From assembly GCA_902783095.1 (NCBI GenBank), contig CACZPX010000214.1, forward strand, positions 1-15,965: 15,965 nucleotides of DNA, written 5' to 3'. This DNA is from an uncultured Lachnospiraceae bacterium. GTDB lineage: Bacteria > Bacillota > Clostridia > Lachnospirales > Lachnospiraceae. This document shows positions 1 through 6,799 of this stretch, piece after piece. The notes under the pieces are model-generated. The model was not told where the DNA came from. It saw only the letters and a list, made by a program, of their open reading frames with translations, and ran no database searches. Position 1 is the first letter of the stretch. Each line of letters opens with the position of its first letter. Position numbers and translations under genes: made by a program.

Positions 1-1
1 A

Positions 2-28
2 AACCTGCCGGCCCAGGTCCGACAGGTT
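2..28 (-). terminator. Probable intrinsic terminator after the 93-aa gene, cut by the window edge
   Basis: On the minus strand AACCTG pairs with CAGGTT. A T-G wobble and a CGG/CCG extension bring the stem to about 10 bp, with a 7-nt loop. The T tail would begin at the left edge and only its first base is visible, so the assignment is inferred from the stem and from its position 23 bp after the stop codon of the 93-aa gene. Confidence 0.55.
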
Positions 29-51
29 CTTTAAACGTCCGTATATCCGGT

Positions 52-333
52 TTATTTTTTCCAGTGTTCCTCCCACTTTTTGTCCGAGGGATGATCCTTT
101 TTGGTGGTGAGCGCCGTGATGAGCATCACCACCAGGCAGATGGCCGCGATCACCAGCGCCGTTCCGATGATAGTGCTGTTCTTGATCGCAAAGCCTTGCT
201 GCTGTTCCGCCGTCGTCTCCGCGGCCGCGGTCTCATAGCGCACGTCCGATCCCTTGGGGACCGACGCTGCGGCCGGCACCGCGCATAAAAGAAGCATGGT
301 CAGGGTCAGTATGGCTGCAAACACTTTCCTCAT
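52..333 (-). CDS. Small secreted/membrane protein of unknown function (93 aa)
   Basis: The family is not recognised. Residues 1-23 form a Sec signal peptide: a basic MRK start, a hydrophobic core, and a VPAAA-S cleavage-like site. A short polar, Thr/Glu/Gln-rich stretch (about 25-50) follows, then one strong membrane helix at about 54-76. The tail, ending in KKWEEHWKK, is charged. If the signal peptide is cleaved, the protein would have a small outside domain and a short cytoplasmic tail. The start is supported by GAGGAG six bases upstream of the ATG. A GC-rich hairpin at 350-379 lies directly upstream of that site. It is the last visible gene after the 979-aa transglutaminase-like gene, separated by 160 bp. 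A small subunit or accessory membrane peptide is possible; no function can be inferred. Confidence 0.7.
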   Translation of the reverse strand: MRKVFAAILTLTMLLLCAVPAAASVPKGSDVRYETAAAETTAEQQQGFAIKNSTIIGTALVIAAICLVVMLITALTTKKDHPSDKKWEEHWKK

Positions 334-349
334 TTTGTCTCCTCGTACG

Positions 350-390
350 CCGCCGGTGCCGCATATCCGTCACCGGCGGTTTCTTTTATA
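350..390 (+). repeat. Perfect 9-bp inverted repeat: plus-strand terminator-like hairpin in the leader of the 93-aa gene
   Basis: CCGCCGGTG (350-358) pairs perfectly with CACCGGCGG (371-379) around a 12-nt loop. Read on the plus strand it is followed by a T-rich tail, as in an intrinsic terminator, although no plus-strand gene precedes it. Read on the minus strand it is a 5' leader hairpin ending a few bases before the ribosome binding site of the 93-aa gene. Confidence 0.5.
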
Positions 391-470
391 TTCTTACAAA
401 GATCTCTTCTGTTATAACGTCAACGCCGCAAAAAAACATTGTTCAAATGATCCGTAAGCCCCGCTGTGTT

Positions 471-487
471 TTGTGCACGATGCACAA
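471..487. repeat. 17-bp perfect palindrome after the transglutaminase-like gene
   Basis: TTGTGCA and TGCACAA flank a 3-nt centre. The palindrome lies 7 bp past the stop codon of the 979-aa gene. On the minus strand it could form a 7-bp hairpin, but no T run follows directly; a T7 run comes about 40 bases later. It could be a weak transcript end or an operator. Confidence 0.4.
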
Positions 488-493
488 GGAGCG

Positions 494-3433
494 TTACCGG
501 ACGGTACGATACCTTACCGGGCTCCAGGCCGAGATATACTGCTTCCCGTCTTTTTCCACAAAGGCTCTGACGCGGACGTAATAGCGGGTCCCGGACTTGA
601 GCGATGCCACCGTCTTTTTTAAGTCCTGGTCCGAATACACCGTCCGGTTGGTCGTGTTCTCGCTGAAATCCTTTGCTGTGCTGACCTGGATCCGGTATCC
701 GTCCGCCGTTTTGACCGGGTCCCAGCTGACTGTCAGCCGTCCGGCCCTGGTGCCTGTCAGCACGGGCGCCGCGGGACGGGGCACGAACCAGGTCGTCTTT
801 TTGGCGGAGGCAGCCCCCGCGCCGGAAGCGCTGTCGTAAGCCACCACATAGTAGGTGTATTTGACGCCGGTCCTGACCGAGGTATTGAGCCAGGAAACGG
901 TGCTTCCGCTTTTGATCACGCTGTATTTTTTCCCGTTGCGGTAGATGTAGTATCCGTCCGCGCCGGCCACTTTCTGCCAGGTCACCTTAATACCCGTGGA
1001 GGTCTTGGAAAGCTTTACGGAAGCCGTCGCCTTCGGCACCACTTTCACCGTGATCTTCACCGAAGCGTCCTTATAATTGGGCGTGGTGACCTTCACCGTG
1101 ATCACCGCCTTGCCGGGCGCCTTCGCGGTGACCAGACCCTTGCTGTTCACCGTCGCCACGGCGGTGTCGGACGACGTATAGGAGAACGTCCCCGTCACGC
1201 CGGTGTAGGTGGTGTTTTTGGCCGTGATCTGCGTGGTCTTTCCGGGCTGCAGCTTTGCGGATGCCGCCGCTGCCGTGAGCGTCTGCGCGCGCTTCGTGAT
1301 CGTAAAGGTCTTTGTAAGCGTCCCGGTATAATTGCCCTTTCCCATGATCGTCATGGTGGCCGTGCCGGCATTCAGGCTGTTTTTGTAGGAGATCGTATAG
1401 TCCGTCTTCCAGGTCAGGACCTTCTCCTGTCCGGCTACGGTCGCCGTGACCACGGTGGTGCCGCTCTGGGTGCGCGTTTTGCCGGTATACACCAGGCTCG
1501 GGTATTTGATCGTGGCCGATGCAAGCGTTACGGGTTTGACGGTAAAGGACACGGTCACCGTTCCGGTATAGGTCGTCTGGTCCGGGTCGTCTTTCGGGAT
1601 GCCGGTTATCGTGACGGCGGCCTTCCCTGCGTTGATATTCCCGGCATAGCCGTCCACCGTATAATCGGTCCCCTCCGTGAGCGTCAGCCCCTGCCACAGG
1701 ATCACAGGCGCCGGCGTTTGTGCCGTGCCGGTATAGGTCTGGTCCGCCACGCGGATATCCGTATCCGAAAGCGCCACCGGTCTGGCTCCCACGTGGACCG
1801 AGACCACGTTAGCCACTTCGCTCTCCAGTTTCTCCTGCGTCTGCGGATCCGTCACCCAGGCCTTGATGCGGTAGGAAAAATCCGCCACCTCGGCGATATC
1901 GGTATCCGTCCACTCCGCCGAAAGCGGGTCTTCCAGCACCGCGGCCGGTTCGGCACTATAGCTGCCGCTCCCCATCTTCTTATAGATATGATAGCCCTCC
2001 GCGCCGTCCAGCGCGTCCCAGGTAAGGCGGACGCCGTCCACGCCCTCCGTCACCGCTGCCGCAAAGTTCTTCACTTTTGCGGGCGGCAGCACCGGATCTG
2101 CCAGCGTGAGAGCCGCGTCGGAGTAAAGCATGCGGGTATCGTCGTCATAGGTATAGCGTCTGCGTGCGGAAGGCCCGTTCTGCACGGAATATCCGCCGTC
2201 CAGATCGCCCGATACGGCCGGGGCCAGGCAGAAATACGCGGTGTCGATCACGCCCCCCGCTTTGTAGGGGTTGGTCGCGTCCACAAGGTAGTTCTGGCCG
2301 TCCTCCAGCCGCACCACGTTCCACATATGCAGGGCGGACGAGCCGTTCATATAGCCCGTCACGCTGATGCAGCGGATCTTTTCGCTGTCAAAGTCCGTCA
2401 TATCGCACAGATACTGGAAGCCTTTGGCGTAGCCTTCGCAGACCACCTTTGTGTCCGGGTCCCCGTCAAAAAGCCAGATGAGCTGCCAGGGATTGCCGTA
2501 CATATTCTCGGTATTCGCGGCTGCACTGTTGTACGCGCTCAGGCCGTGGATTGTGGTGAAATAGTGCGTCAGAAGGGCGCGGTCGGTATTGAGCGCTTCA
2601 TTGGCTGCGGCCCCGGCCGCGATGGCCCGCGCGTTTTCAATGGCGGTATTCACTTCGGTGATCTTAGCCGGATCGACGGCGTAGTACTTGCCGGACACCG
2701 CTGCCGTTTCCGTGTCCGCAAAGCCCGGATCGTCCTCGCGGTCGGCCTGATACACGCTGATATCCAGCGTGACGGCTGTCTTAAGCCGCACCACATAGCT
2801 GTCTCCGGACCGGTAGACCGCCCAGGGATAGCCGTTCTTATAATACCGACCGAACCAGTACATCTCGTACGGACAGTCGCGCAGCAGCGCGTAGACGACC
2901 TTTTTGCGGCTGTAGCCCGTAAGCGCTTCCATCGGCGCATGATAGGCGGAACTTGCCGCGCCGCTGGCCGTGACCAGGCTCTCCAGCCCCAGGTCCTCCG
3001 CGGTCCAGCTCTTCCCGGCAAACTTGTCCGGGATGTCTATCGTCACCGTAAAGGACGTGGACGACCGCTCCCCGGCGGCCACCTCGGCGATCAGCGGCTT
3101 TACCGCGTCGTACACCTCGCGGTTTAAGCCGGTCAGCCGGCTGCCGTTGTAGGCTGCGCTCTTTTTTAAGAGCACGGCCGTACCGGCCGCGTCTCCCGTT
3201 CCCAGAAGGTTCCGGTCCAGATAGGCCTGCAGCTGCGCGGCGGGGTCAAAATCCTCCTCCGTCTCCAGGATCTCCTCCTCCGGCAGCGGATCCCCGTCCG
3301 GAAGCGGCTCCGCAGCAGCAGAAAGCCTGCCGAAGGCCGCAGCCGTCAGCAGCAGGAATACGATGAGCCATAAGCGATGTGATTTCATGTCTTGATCATA
3401 ACATAAAGCGGACGTTTTGTCTGCTTTTTTCAT
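494..3433 (-). CDS. Secreted transglutaminase-like protein with FnIII and Ig-like repeats (979 aa)
   Basis: This is a putative cell-surface or secreted protein. A hydrophobic signal segment spans about 21-35, ahead of an acidic linker at about 41-63. The transglutaminase-like core lies at about 285-400. Its likely triad is Cys332 (VVCEGYAKGFQYLC), His369 (LHMWNVV) and Asp385 (YLVDAT). FnIII-like modules follow at about 450-548, 801-885 and 886-979. Two YTGxxxT/GTDYT Ig-like repeats occupy about 555-633 and 636-714, and a BIG2-like domain with LVTAKAPGKAVITV lies at about 717-798. No LPXTG, SLH or choline-binding anchor is seen at the C-terminus. The ATG follows the prfA stop codon directly (TGAATG) and has GGAGG 5 bases upstream, inside prfA. 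An internal Met16 (position 3388) lacks a comparable site but would give a more usual signal-peptide length. The domain calls are firm; the substrate is unknown. Confidence 0.85.
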   Translation of the reverse strand: MKKADKTSALCYDQDMKSHRLWLIVFLLLTAAAFGRLSAAAEPLPDGDPLPEEEILETEEDFDPAAQLQAYLDRNLLGTGDAAGTAVLLKKSAAYNGSRLTGLNREVYDAVKPLIAEVAAGERSSTSFTVTIDIPDKFAGKSWTAEDLGLESLVTASGAASSAYHAPMEALTGYSRKKVVYALLRDCPYEMYWFGRYYKNGYPWAVYRSGDSYVVRLKTAVTLDISVYQADREDDPGFADTETAAVSGKYYAVDPAKITEVNTAIENARAIAAGAAANEALNTDRALLTHYFTTIHGLSAYNSAAANTENMYGNPWQLIWLFDGDPDTKVVCEGYAKGFQYLCDMTDFDSEKIRCISVTGYMNGSSALHMWNVVRLEDGQNYLVDATNPYKAGGVIDTAYFCLAPAVSGDLDGGYSVQNGPSARRRYTYDDDTRMLYSDAALTLADPVLPPAKVKNFAAAVTEGVDGVRLTWDALDGAEGYHIYKKMGSGSYSAEPAAVLEDPLSAEWTDTDIAEVADFSYRIKAWVTDPQTQEKLESEVANVVSVHVGARPVALSDTDIRVADQTYTGTAQTPAPVILWQGLTLTEGTDYTVDGYAGNINAGKAAVTITGIPKDDPDQTTYTGTVTVSFTVKPVTLASATIKYPSLVYTGKTRTQSGTTVVTATVAGQEKVLTWKTDYTISYKNSLNAGTATMTIMGKGNYTGTLTKTFTITKRAQTLTAAAASAKLQPGKTTQITAKNTTYTGVTGTFSYTSSDTAVATVNSKGLVTAKAPGKAVITVKVTTPNYKDASVKITVKVVPKATASVKLSKTSTGIKVTWQKVAGADGYYIYRNGKKYSVIKSGSTVSWLNTSVRTGVKYTYYVVAYDSASGAGAASAKKTTWFVPRPAAPVLTGTRAGRLTVSWDPVKTADGYRIQVSTAKDFSENTTNRTVYSDQDLKKTVASLKSGTRYYVRVRAFVEKDGKQYISAWSPVRYRTVR

Positions 3434-4513
3434 TCAGCCCTCCGCGCTGTTCATCCGGCTCAGGCGTTCGGCCTGGTCCGCCGCGATCAGACTGTCCGTG
3501 ATCTCAAACAGGTCCCCGTCCATCACCGCGTCGATCCGGTACAGCGTCAGCTTGATACGGTGCTCCGTCACGCGGCCCTGCGGAAAGTTGTAGGTACGGA
3601 TCTTTTCGGAGCGGTCGCCGCTGCCGATCTGGCTGCGCCGGTTGGCCGCCTCCGCGTCCTGCTTTTTCTTCAGTTCCAGGTCGTACAGGCGCGAACGCAG
3701 CACCTTCAGGGCCTTGTCCTTGTTCTTTAACTGGGATTTTTCGTCCTGGCAGCTGATCACGATGCCCGTGGGGATGTGCGTCAGCCGCACCGCGGAGTCC
3801 GTGGTGTTGACGCTCTGTCCGCCGTGCCCGGAGGAGCGGAACACGTCAAAGCGGCAGTCGTTCAAGTCGATCTGCACGTCCACCTCTTCCGCTTCCGGCA
3901 TCACCGCCACCGTGGCCGTGGACGTGTGGATGCGCCCGCCGGACTCGGTCTCCGGCACGCGCTGCACGCGGTGGGTGCCGCTCTCATATTTCATTTTGGA
4001 GTAGACGCTGCTGCCGGTGAGCATGAACACCACCTCTTTTACCCCGCCGATCTCGCTCTCGTTTACGGAGATCAGCTCGCTCTTCCAGCGGTTGCGCTCC
4101 GCAAAGCGCACGTACATGCGGTAGAGCTCCGCCGCAAACAGAGCGGCCTCTTCGCCGCCCACGCCGGCCCGGATCTCCACAAACACGTTCTTGTCGTCGT
4201 TCGGGTCCTTGGGCAGCAGCAGTATCTTTAAGCGCTCTTCCAGTTCTTCCAGCGCCCTGCGGCTTTCGGCCAGTTCCTCCTTGGCCAGCTCCCGCAGTTC
4301 CGGGTCGCTCTCCGCCTCCAGCAGCTCCAGCGTGCCGTTTACGTTGTCCTGTTCTTTTTTATAGGCCCGGTAGGCGTCCACGATGGGCGCCAGGTCGTTC
4401 TGTTCCTTCATCAGCTTCCGGAAGCGCACCGGGTCGCCCGCGACCTCCGGCCGCGACAGTTCCGCCTGCAGCTCTTCAAAGTGCCTTACCAGGTCTTCCA
4501 GTCTGTCAAACAT
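3434..4513 (-). CDS. prfA: Peptide chain release factor 1 (RF1)
   Basis: RF1 recognises UAA and UAG at the ribosomal A site and triggers peptide release. The 359-aa product has the usual RF1 length. Visible hallmarks are the PxT-type stop-codon recognition tripeptide (PET at 187-189, within HRVQRVPETESGGRIHTS) and the catalytic GGQ at 231-233 in SSGHGGQSVNTTDSAVR. RF2 would have SPF in place of PxT. An ATG 28 codons upstream (4597) keeps the frame open, but the 4513 ATG has GGGAGG at a 5-base spacing and begins with the family-typical MFDRLEDL. The gene overlaps the end of prmC by 8 bp, and its TGA abuts the ATG of the 979-aa gene. The TGA stop is read by RF2, so RF1 does not terminate its own synthesis. 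Confidence 0.97.
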   Translation of the reverse strand: MFDRLEDLVRHFEELQAELSRPEVAGDPVRFRKLMKEQNDLAPIVDAYRAYKKEQDNVNGTLELLEAESDPELRELAKEELAESRRALEELEERLKILLLPKDPNDDKNVFVEIRAGVGGEEAALFAAELYRMYVRFAERNRWKSELISVNESEIGGVKEVVFMLTGSSVYSKMKYESGTHRVQRVPETESGGRIHTSTATVAVMPEAEEVDVQIDLNDCRFDVFRSSGHGGQSVNTTDSAVRLTHIPTGIVISCQDEKSQLKNKDKALKVLRSRLYDLELKKKQDAEAANRRSQIGSGDRSEKIRTYNFPQGRVTEHRIKLTLYRIDAVMDGDLFEITDSLIAADQAERLSRMNSAEG

Positions 4514-5354
4514 CGTTTCCTCCCGCGGCGGTGACGATCCGGTCCCTGCCGCTGTAGTCCTTCCATACGCGGACGTTCGCAAACCCCGCGTCCGCAAACA
4601 GGCCGCTCACGGCCGCCGCCTGCCTGTCTCCGATCTCCGTCAGCACACAGCCGTCCGGCCTCAGGTGCCGCGGCGCCTCTGCGGCGATGCGCCGGTAAAA
4701 GTCCAGGCCGTCCGATCCGCCGTCCAGCGCCATCATCGGATCGTGATCCCGCACCTCCGGCATCAGGCCGTCCAGTTCCGCACGCGCGATATAGGGCGGA
4801 TTGGCGGTGATGATATCAAAGCGCCTGCCGGCGACCGGCAAAAACAGGTCGCCCAAAAGCGTTTCCACCCTGGCGCCTGTCAGCGCAAAATTCTCTTTTG
4901 CAAGCGAGAGGGCCTCCGCGGAAAGATCCGTGGCCGTGACGCTCTCAAAACGGCCCAAAACGGCCATGGCCGCCGCGATGCAGCCGCTGCCGGTGCAAAG
5001 ATCCAGCGCGGTCTGTCCCTCCCTTTTGCGGGAGAGCTTCACGGCCCGCTCGGCCAGAAGCTCCGTCTCCTGCCTGGGGATCAGCGCGCGTGCGTCGCAC
5101 TTTAGCGAGAGTCCCATAAAGTCCACGCTTCCCATAATGTGCTGCAGCGGTTCCCGCGCGGCCCGCCTGGCAACGGCTTTTTGAAAACGGCGCCAGTCCG
5201 CCGGGGCGATCTCGTCGTGCATGCGCAGCAGCAGCTGCCCGTGGGAAAGGCCCGTCACGTGCTCCAGCAAGAGCCGGCTGTCCAGCTCGTATTCCTCGAT
5301 CTCATGGAAGCGCAGCTCGCTCCTGCCCTTTTTGAGTGCCTCCTGCAGCGTCAT
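4506..5354 (-). CDS. prmC: Release factor glutamine methyltransferase PrmC (HemK)
   Basis: PrmC uses SAM to N5-methylate the glutamine of the GGQ motif in release factors. The 282-aa product shows an N-terminal helical substrate-binding region (about 5-75). The IPRQETELL signature at 92-100 corresponds to the family's IPRPETE. The SAM-binding loop LDLCTGSGCIA lies at about 117-126, and the catalytic NPPY is at 185-188 in ITANPPYIA. Its ATG overlaps the TGA of the upstream DUF1385 gene by four bases (ATGA). Its own end overlaps the start of prfA, the gene for its substrate. GGAGG lies about 10 bases upstream of the ATG, within the DUF1385 coding sequence. Translational coupling across DUF1385-prmC-prfA is therefore likely. 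Confidence 0.96.
   Translation of the reverse strand: MTLQEALKKGRSELRFHEIEEYELDSRLLLEHVTGLSHGQLLLRMHDEIAPADWRRFQKAVARRAAREPLQHIMGSVDFMGLSLKCDARALIPRQETELLAERAVKLSRKREGQTALDLCTGSGCIAAAMAVLGRFESVTATDLSAEALSLAKENFALTGARVETLLGDLFLPVAGRRFDIITANPPYIARAELDGLMPEVRDHDPMMALDGGSDGLDFYRRIAAEAPRHLRPDGCVLTEIGDRQAAAVSGLFADAGFANVRVWKDYSGRDRIVTAAGGNDV
4519..4524 (-). promoter_or_regulatory. Ribosome binding site that fixes the prfA start
   Basis: GGGAGG lies inside the 3' end of prmC, 5 bases upstream of the ATG at 4513. No comparable site precedes the longer in-frame ATG at 4597, so the short RF1 start is preferred. Confidence 0.8.
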
Positions 5355-6286
5355 GCGCCGGCTGCCTCCGCGGCGTCCGGCTTTTCTTCCGCCTGGAAAC
5401 TGCGCCAGTCAAACACGTCCTCCACCGCGCGGATGGCCACTTCTATCATATCGTCCTCCGGCTCTTTGGTGGTGAGGCGCTGCATCAGCAGGCCGGGCTT
5501 GCTCAGGATATTGATCACTTTGCTGTTGGAGCGGCCCGCCAGCTGGATAAACTCGAATGACAGGCCGGCCACGACCGGGATCAGCACGATCCGGGAAGCC
5601 AGGCGCAGCCAGATATTGTCGAAACGCACAAAGATGAACACGATGATGCTGATCAGCATCACGAACAGCATAAAACTGGTACCGCAGCGCTTGTGCTCCT
5701 TGGAGCTGATGCGCACGTTCTCCACCGTGAGCGGCAGCCCCGTCTCGATGCAGTTGATGCACTTGTGCTCCGCGCCGTGGTACATATAGGTGCGGCGGAT
5801 ATCCTTCATCAGGGAAATGGCCTTGACGTAGCCGATGAAGATGATCAGCCGCAGCACGCCCTCGCACAGGCCGATCAGCAGGGAAGAATCCGTCACTTTT
5901 TTGAGCAGATTGGACAGCAGCACCGGCAGCAGCACAAACAGGCCCACGGCCATGACCAGTGCCATCAGTACGGCGCCGCCCATCATCACGCTCTCGCCCG
6001 CGCTCCCTTTTTTGCCGCCCGACTTCTCTTCCGGCTCCTCCAGTCCCGACATCTCGGCGGAGAAGGTGAGCGTTCTGATGCCCAGCCGCATGGAGTCGAC
6101 AAAGCGGAACACGCCGCGGATGAACGGCAGGTTCATCCAGCGGTGGCCTTCGGCAATGCTGCGGTATTCCGCCGTCTCGGACGCGATGGTCCCGTCCGGC
6201 CTGCGCACGGCCACGGAATACTTTTCGTGGTTCTTCATCATGATGCCTTCCAGCACGGCCTGGCCGCCGATCCCGGAGTATCGCAT
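5351..6286 (-). CDS. DUF1385 (YqhQ-type) integral membrane protein
   Basis: This is a 311-aa protein of the DUF1385 family, whose molecular function is not established. It starts MRYSGIGGQAVLEGIMM, the family's typical N-terminus. The conserved YHGAEHKCINCIE lies at 169-181 and HKRCGTSF at 198-205. These His/Cys-rich motifs suggested metal binding in older annotations. Hydrophobic segments lie at about 104-128, 135-160, 204-222 and 229-250. A short acidic/Gly-Lys linker (80-97) precedes the first. Its TGA overlaps the prmC ATG. AGAGAGG sits about 11 bases before the ATG, a rather long spacing. Position between rpmE and prmC-prfA is typical in Clostridia and suggests a housekeeping role, but the context does not reveal the function. 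Confidence 0.9.
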   Translation of the reverse strand: MRYSGIGGQAVLEGIMMKNHEKYSVAVRRPDGTIASETAEYRSIAEGHRWMNLPFIRGVFRFVDSMRLGIRTLTFSAEMSGLEEPEEKSGGKKGSAGESVMMGGAVLMALVMAVGLFVLLPVLLSNLLKKVTDSSLLIGLCEGVLRLIIFIGYVKAISLMKDIRRTYMYHGAEHKCINCIETGLPLTVENVRISSKEHKRCGTSFMLFVMLISIIVFIFVRFDNIWLRLASRIVLIPVVAGLSFEFIQLAGRSNSKVINILSKPGLLMQRLTTKEPEDDMIEVAIRAVEDVFDWRSFQAEEKPDAAEAAGA

Positions 6287-6325
6287 GGTTTGTGTTTCCT
6301 CTCTATGAAAAATGATAAAACAGGA

Positions 6326-6344
6326 GCCTGCCTTCTTTGCAGGC
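6326..6344 (-). terminator. Terminator-like hairpin just upstream of DUF1385
   Basis: On the minus strand GCCTGC, a 7-nt loop (AAAGAAG) and GCAGGC form a 6-bp GC-rich hairpin. It is followed by TCCTGTTTTATCATTTTT, a U-rich but interrupted tail. It sits about 40 bases before the DUF1385 start. Its upstream arm is also needed for the 12-bp closing stem of the large element at 6335-6514, so the two structures exclude each other. It may end most rpmE transcripts or act as an attenuator. Confidence 0.45.
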
Positions 6345-6514
6345 GCACCGCATGCGTAAAACCGTCCCGCTTCGCGGTACGCCGCTGCTTCGCAGCTTCC
6401 GTTTTACTTATGTCGGTGCGGCGTCCTGCTTCGCAGACCGCCTGCCGGAGCAGAAAGCGTTCCCCGCCCGTGCAGGCACGGCGGTTTGCTCTTTCTGCTC
6501 CGGCGCCTGCAAAG
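6335..6514 (-). repeat. Large multibranched palindromic element between rpmE and DUF1385 (structured RNA or dispersed repeat)
   Basis: All pairings are read directly from the sequence. An outer stem is formed by 6335-6346 with 6503-6514, a perfect 12 bp. Inside it, CACCG (6346-6350) pairs with CGGTG (6414-6418), and GTAAAAC (6356-6362) with GTTTTAC (6401-6407). Three hairpins with GCTTCGC apices on the plus strand lie at about 6363-6381, 6384-6396 and 6420-6442. A perfect 14-bp stem joins 6444-6457 to 6491-6504 and encloses a second hairpin at 6464-6484. A few bases are shared between neighbouring stems. No known riboswitch or ncRNA family is recognised, and no coding potential is evident. 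Confidence 0.6.
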
Positions 6515-6528
6515 CGGACTTTCTTATA

Positions 6529-6554
6529 CGCAAGAGAGGCCAAAGCCTCTTGCG
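6529..6554 (-). repeat. 10-bp bulged hairpin downstream of rpmE
   Basis: CGCAAGAGAGGC (6529-6540) pairs with GCCTCTTGCG (6545-6554), with two bulged bases and loop CAAA. It is enclosed by a further stem, GACTTT (6517-6522) with AAAGTC (6575-6580), directly after the rpmE stop. No T run follows on the minus strand, so it is not a typical terminator. It may be a 3' end-stabilising or processing hairpin belonging to the structured gap. Confidence 0.5.
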
Positions 6555-6583
6555 GGGCCTTGACCTCTCCTGGAAAAGTCGGT

Positions 6584-6793
6584 CTACTGTTCCTGTTTCA
6601 GACCGTACTTGCGATTGAACTTATCGATACGTCCGCGTGCCTGGGTCGCCTTCTGCTGACCGGTGTAGAACGGATGGCACTTGGAGCAGACTTCAACGTG
6701 GATCTCGGGCTTGGTGGAACCGGTAACGAACTCGTTGCCGCAGTTGCACGTCACCTTGGCCTGATAATACTTGGGCTGGATACTTTCCTGCAT
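6584..6793 (-). CDS. rpmE: 50S ribosomal protein L31, zinc-binding (C+) type
   Basis: L31 is a small protein bridging the ribosomal subunits. The 69-aa product carries the zinc-binding cysteines of the C+ form: Cys16 and Cys18 in VTCNCGNEF, and Cys36 and Cys39 in VCSKCHPFYTG. The conserved GRIDKFNRKYG C-terminal region is present. The start is the ATG at 6793: GAGGTG lies 6 bases upstream, and the in-frame GTG at 6802 is itself part of that ribosome binding site. A strong promoter lies 57-85 bases upstream of the ATG. The stop is TAG, an RF1-only codon. Retention of all four cysteines suggests zinc-replete expression rather than a zinc-starvation paralogue. Confidence 0.97.
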   Translation of the reverse strand: MQESIQPKYYQAKVTCNCGNEFVTGSTKPEIHVEVCSKCHPFYTGQQKATQARGRIDKFNRKYGLKQEQ

Positions 6794-6799
6794 TTCTAT

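Noticed and set aside
334..460. TTGACG as a -35 box for the 93-aa gene
   Set aside because: No acceptable -10 lies 16-18 bases downstream; nearby TATA-like strings have the wrong spacing.
1718..3127. Long plus-strand open frame (469 codons) opposite the 979-aa gene
   Set aside because: It is antisense to a protein with clear domains, is rich in Arg/His/Gly/Val as expected from a GC-rich shadow frame, and has no recognisable motif.
4597..4597. Upstream ATG giving a 387-aa RF1
   Set aside because: The extra 28 residues overlap prmC, match no RF1 sequence and lack a ribosome binding site; the 4513 start has GGGAGG.
6287..6583. CRISPR array or tandem repeat explanation for the repeated CTTCGC motifs
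   Set aside because: The motifs are hairpin apices with differing flanks and spacing; no regular direct repeat with unique spacers exists.
6337..6618. Small plus-strand open frame across the structured gap
   Set aside because: Its coding sequence is the palindromic element itself and runs into rpmE antisense; no ribosome binding site or recognisable product.
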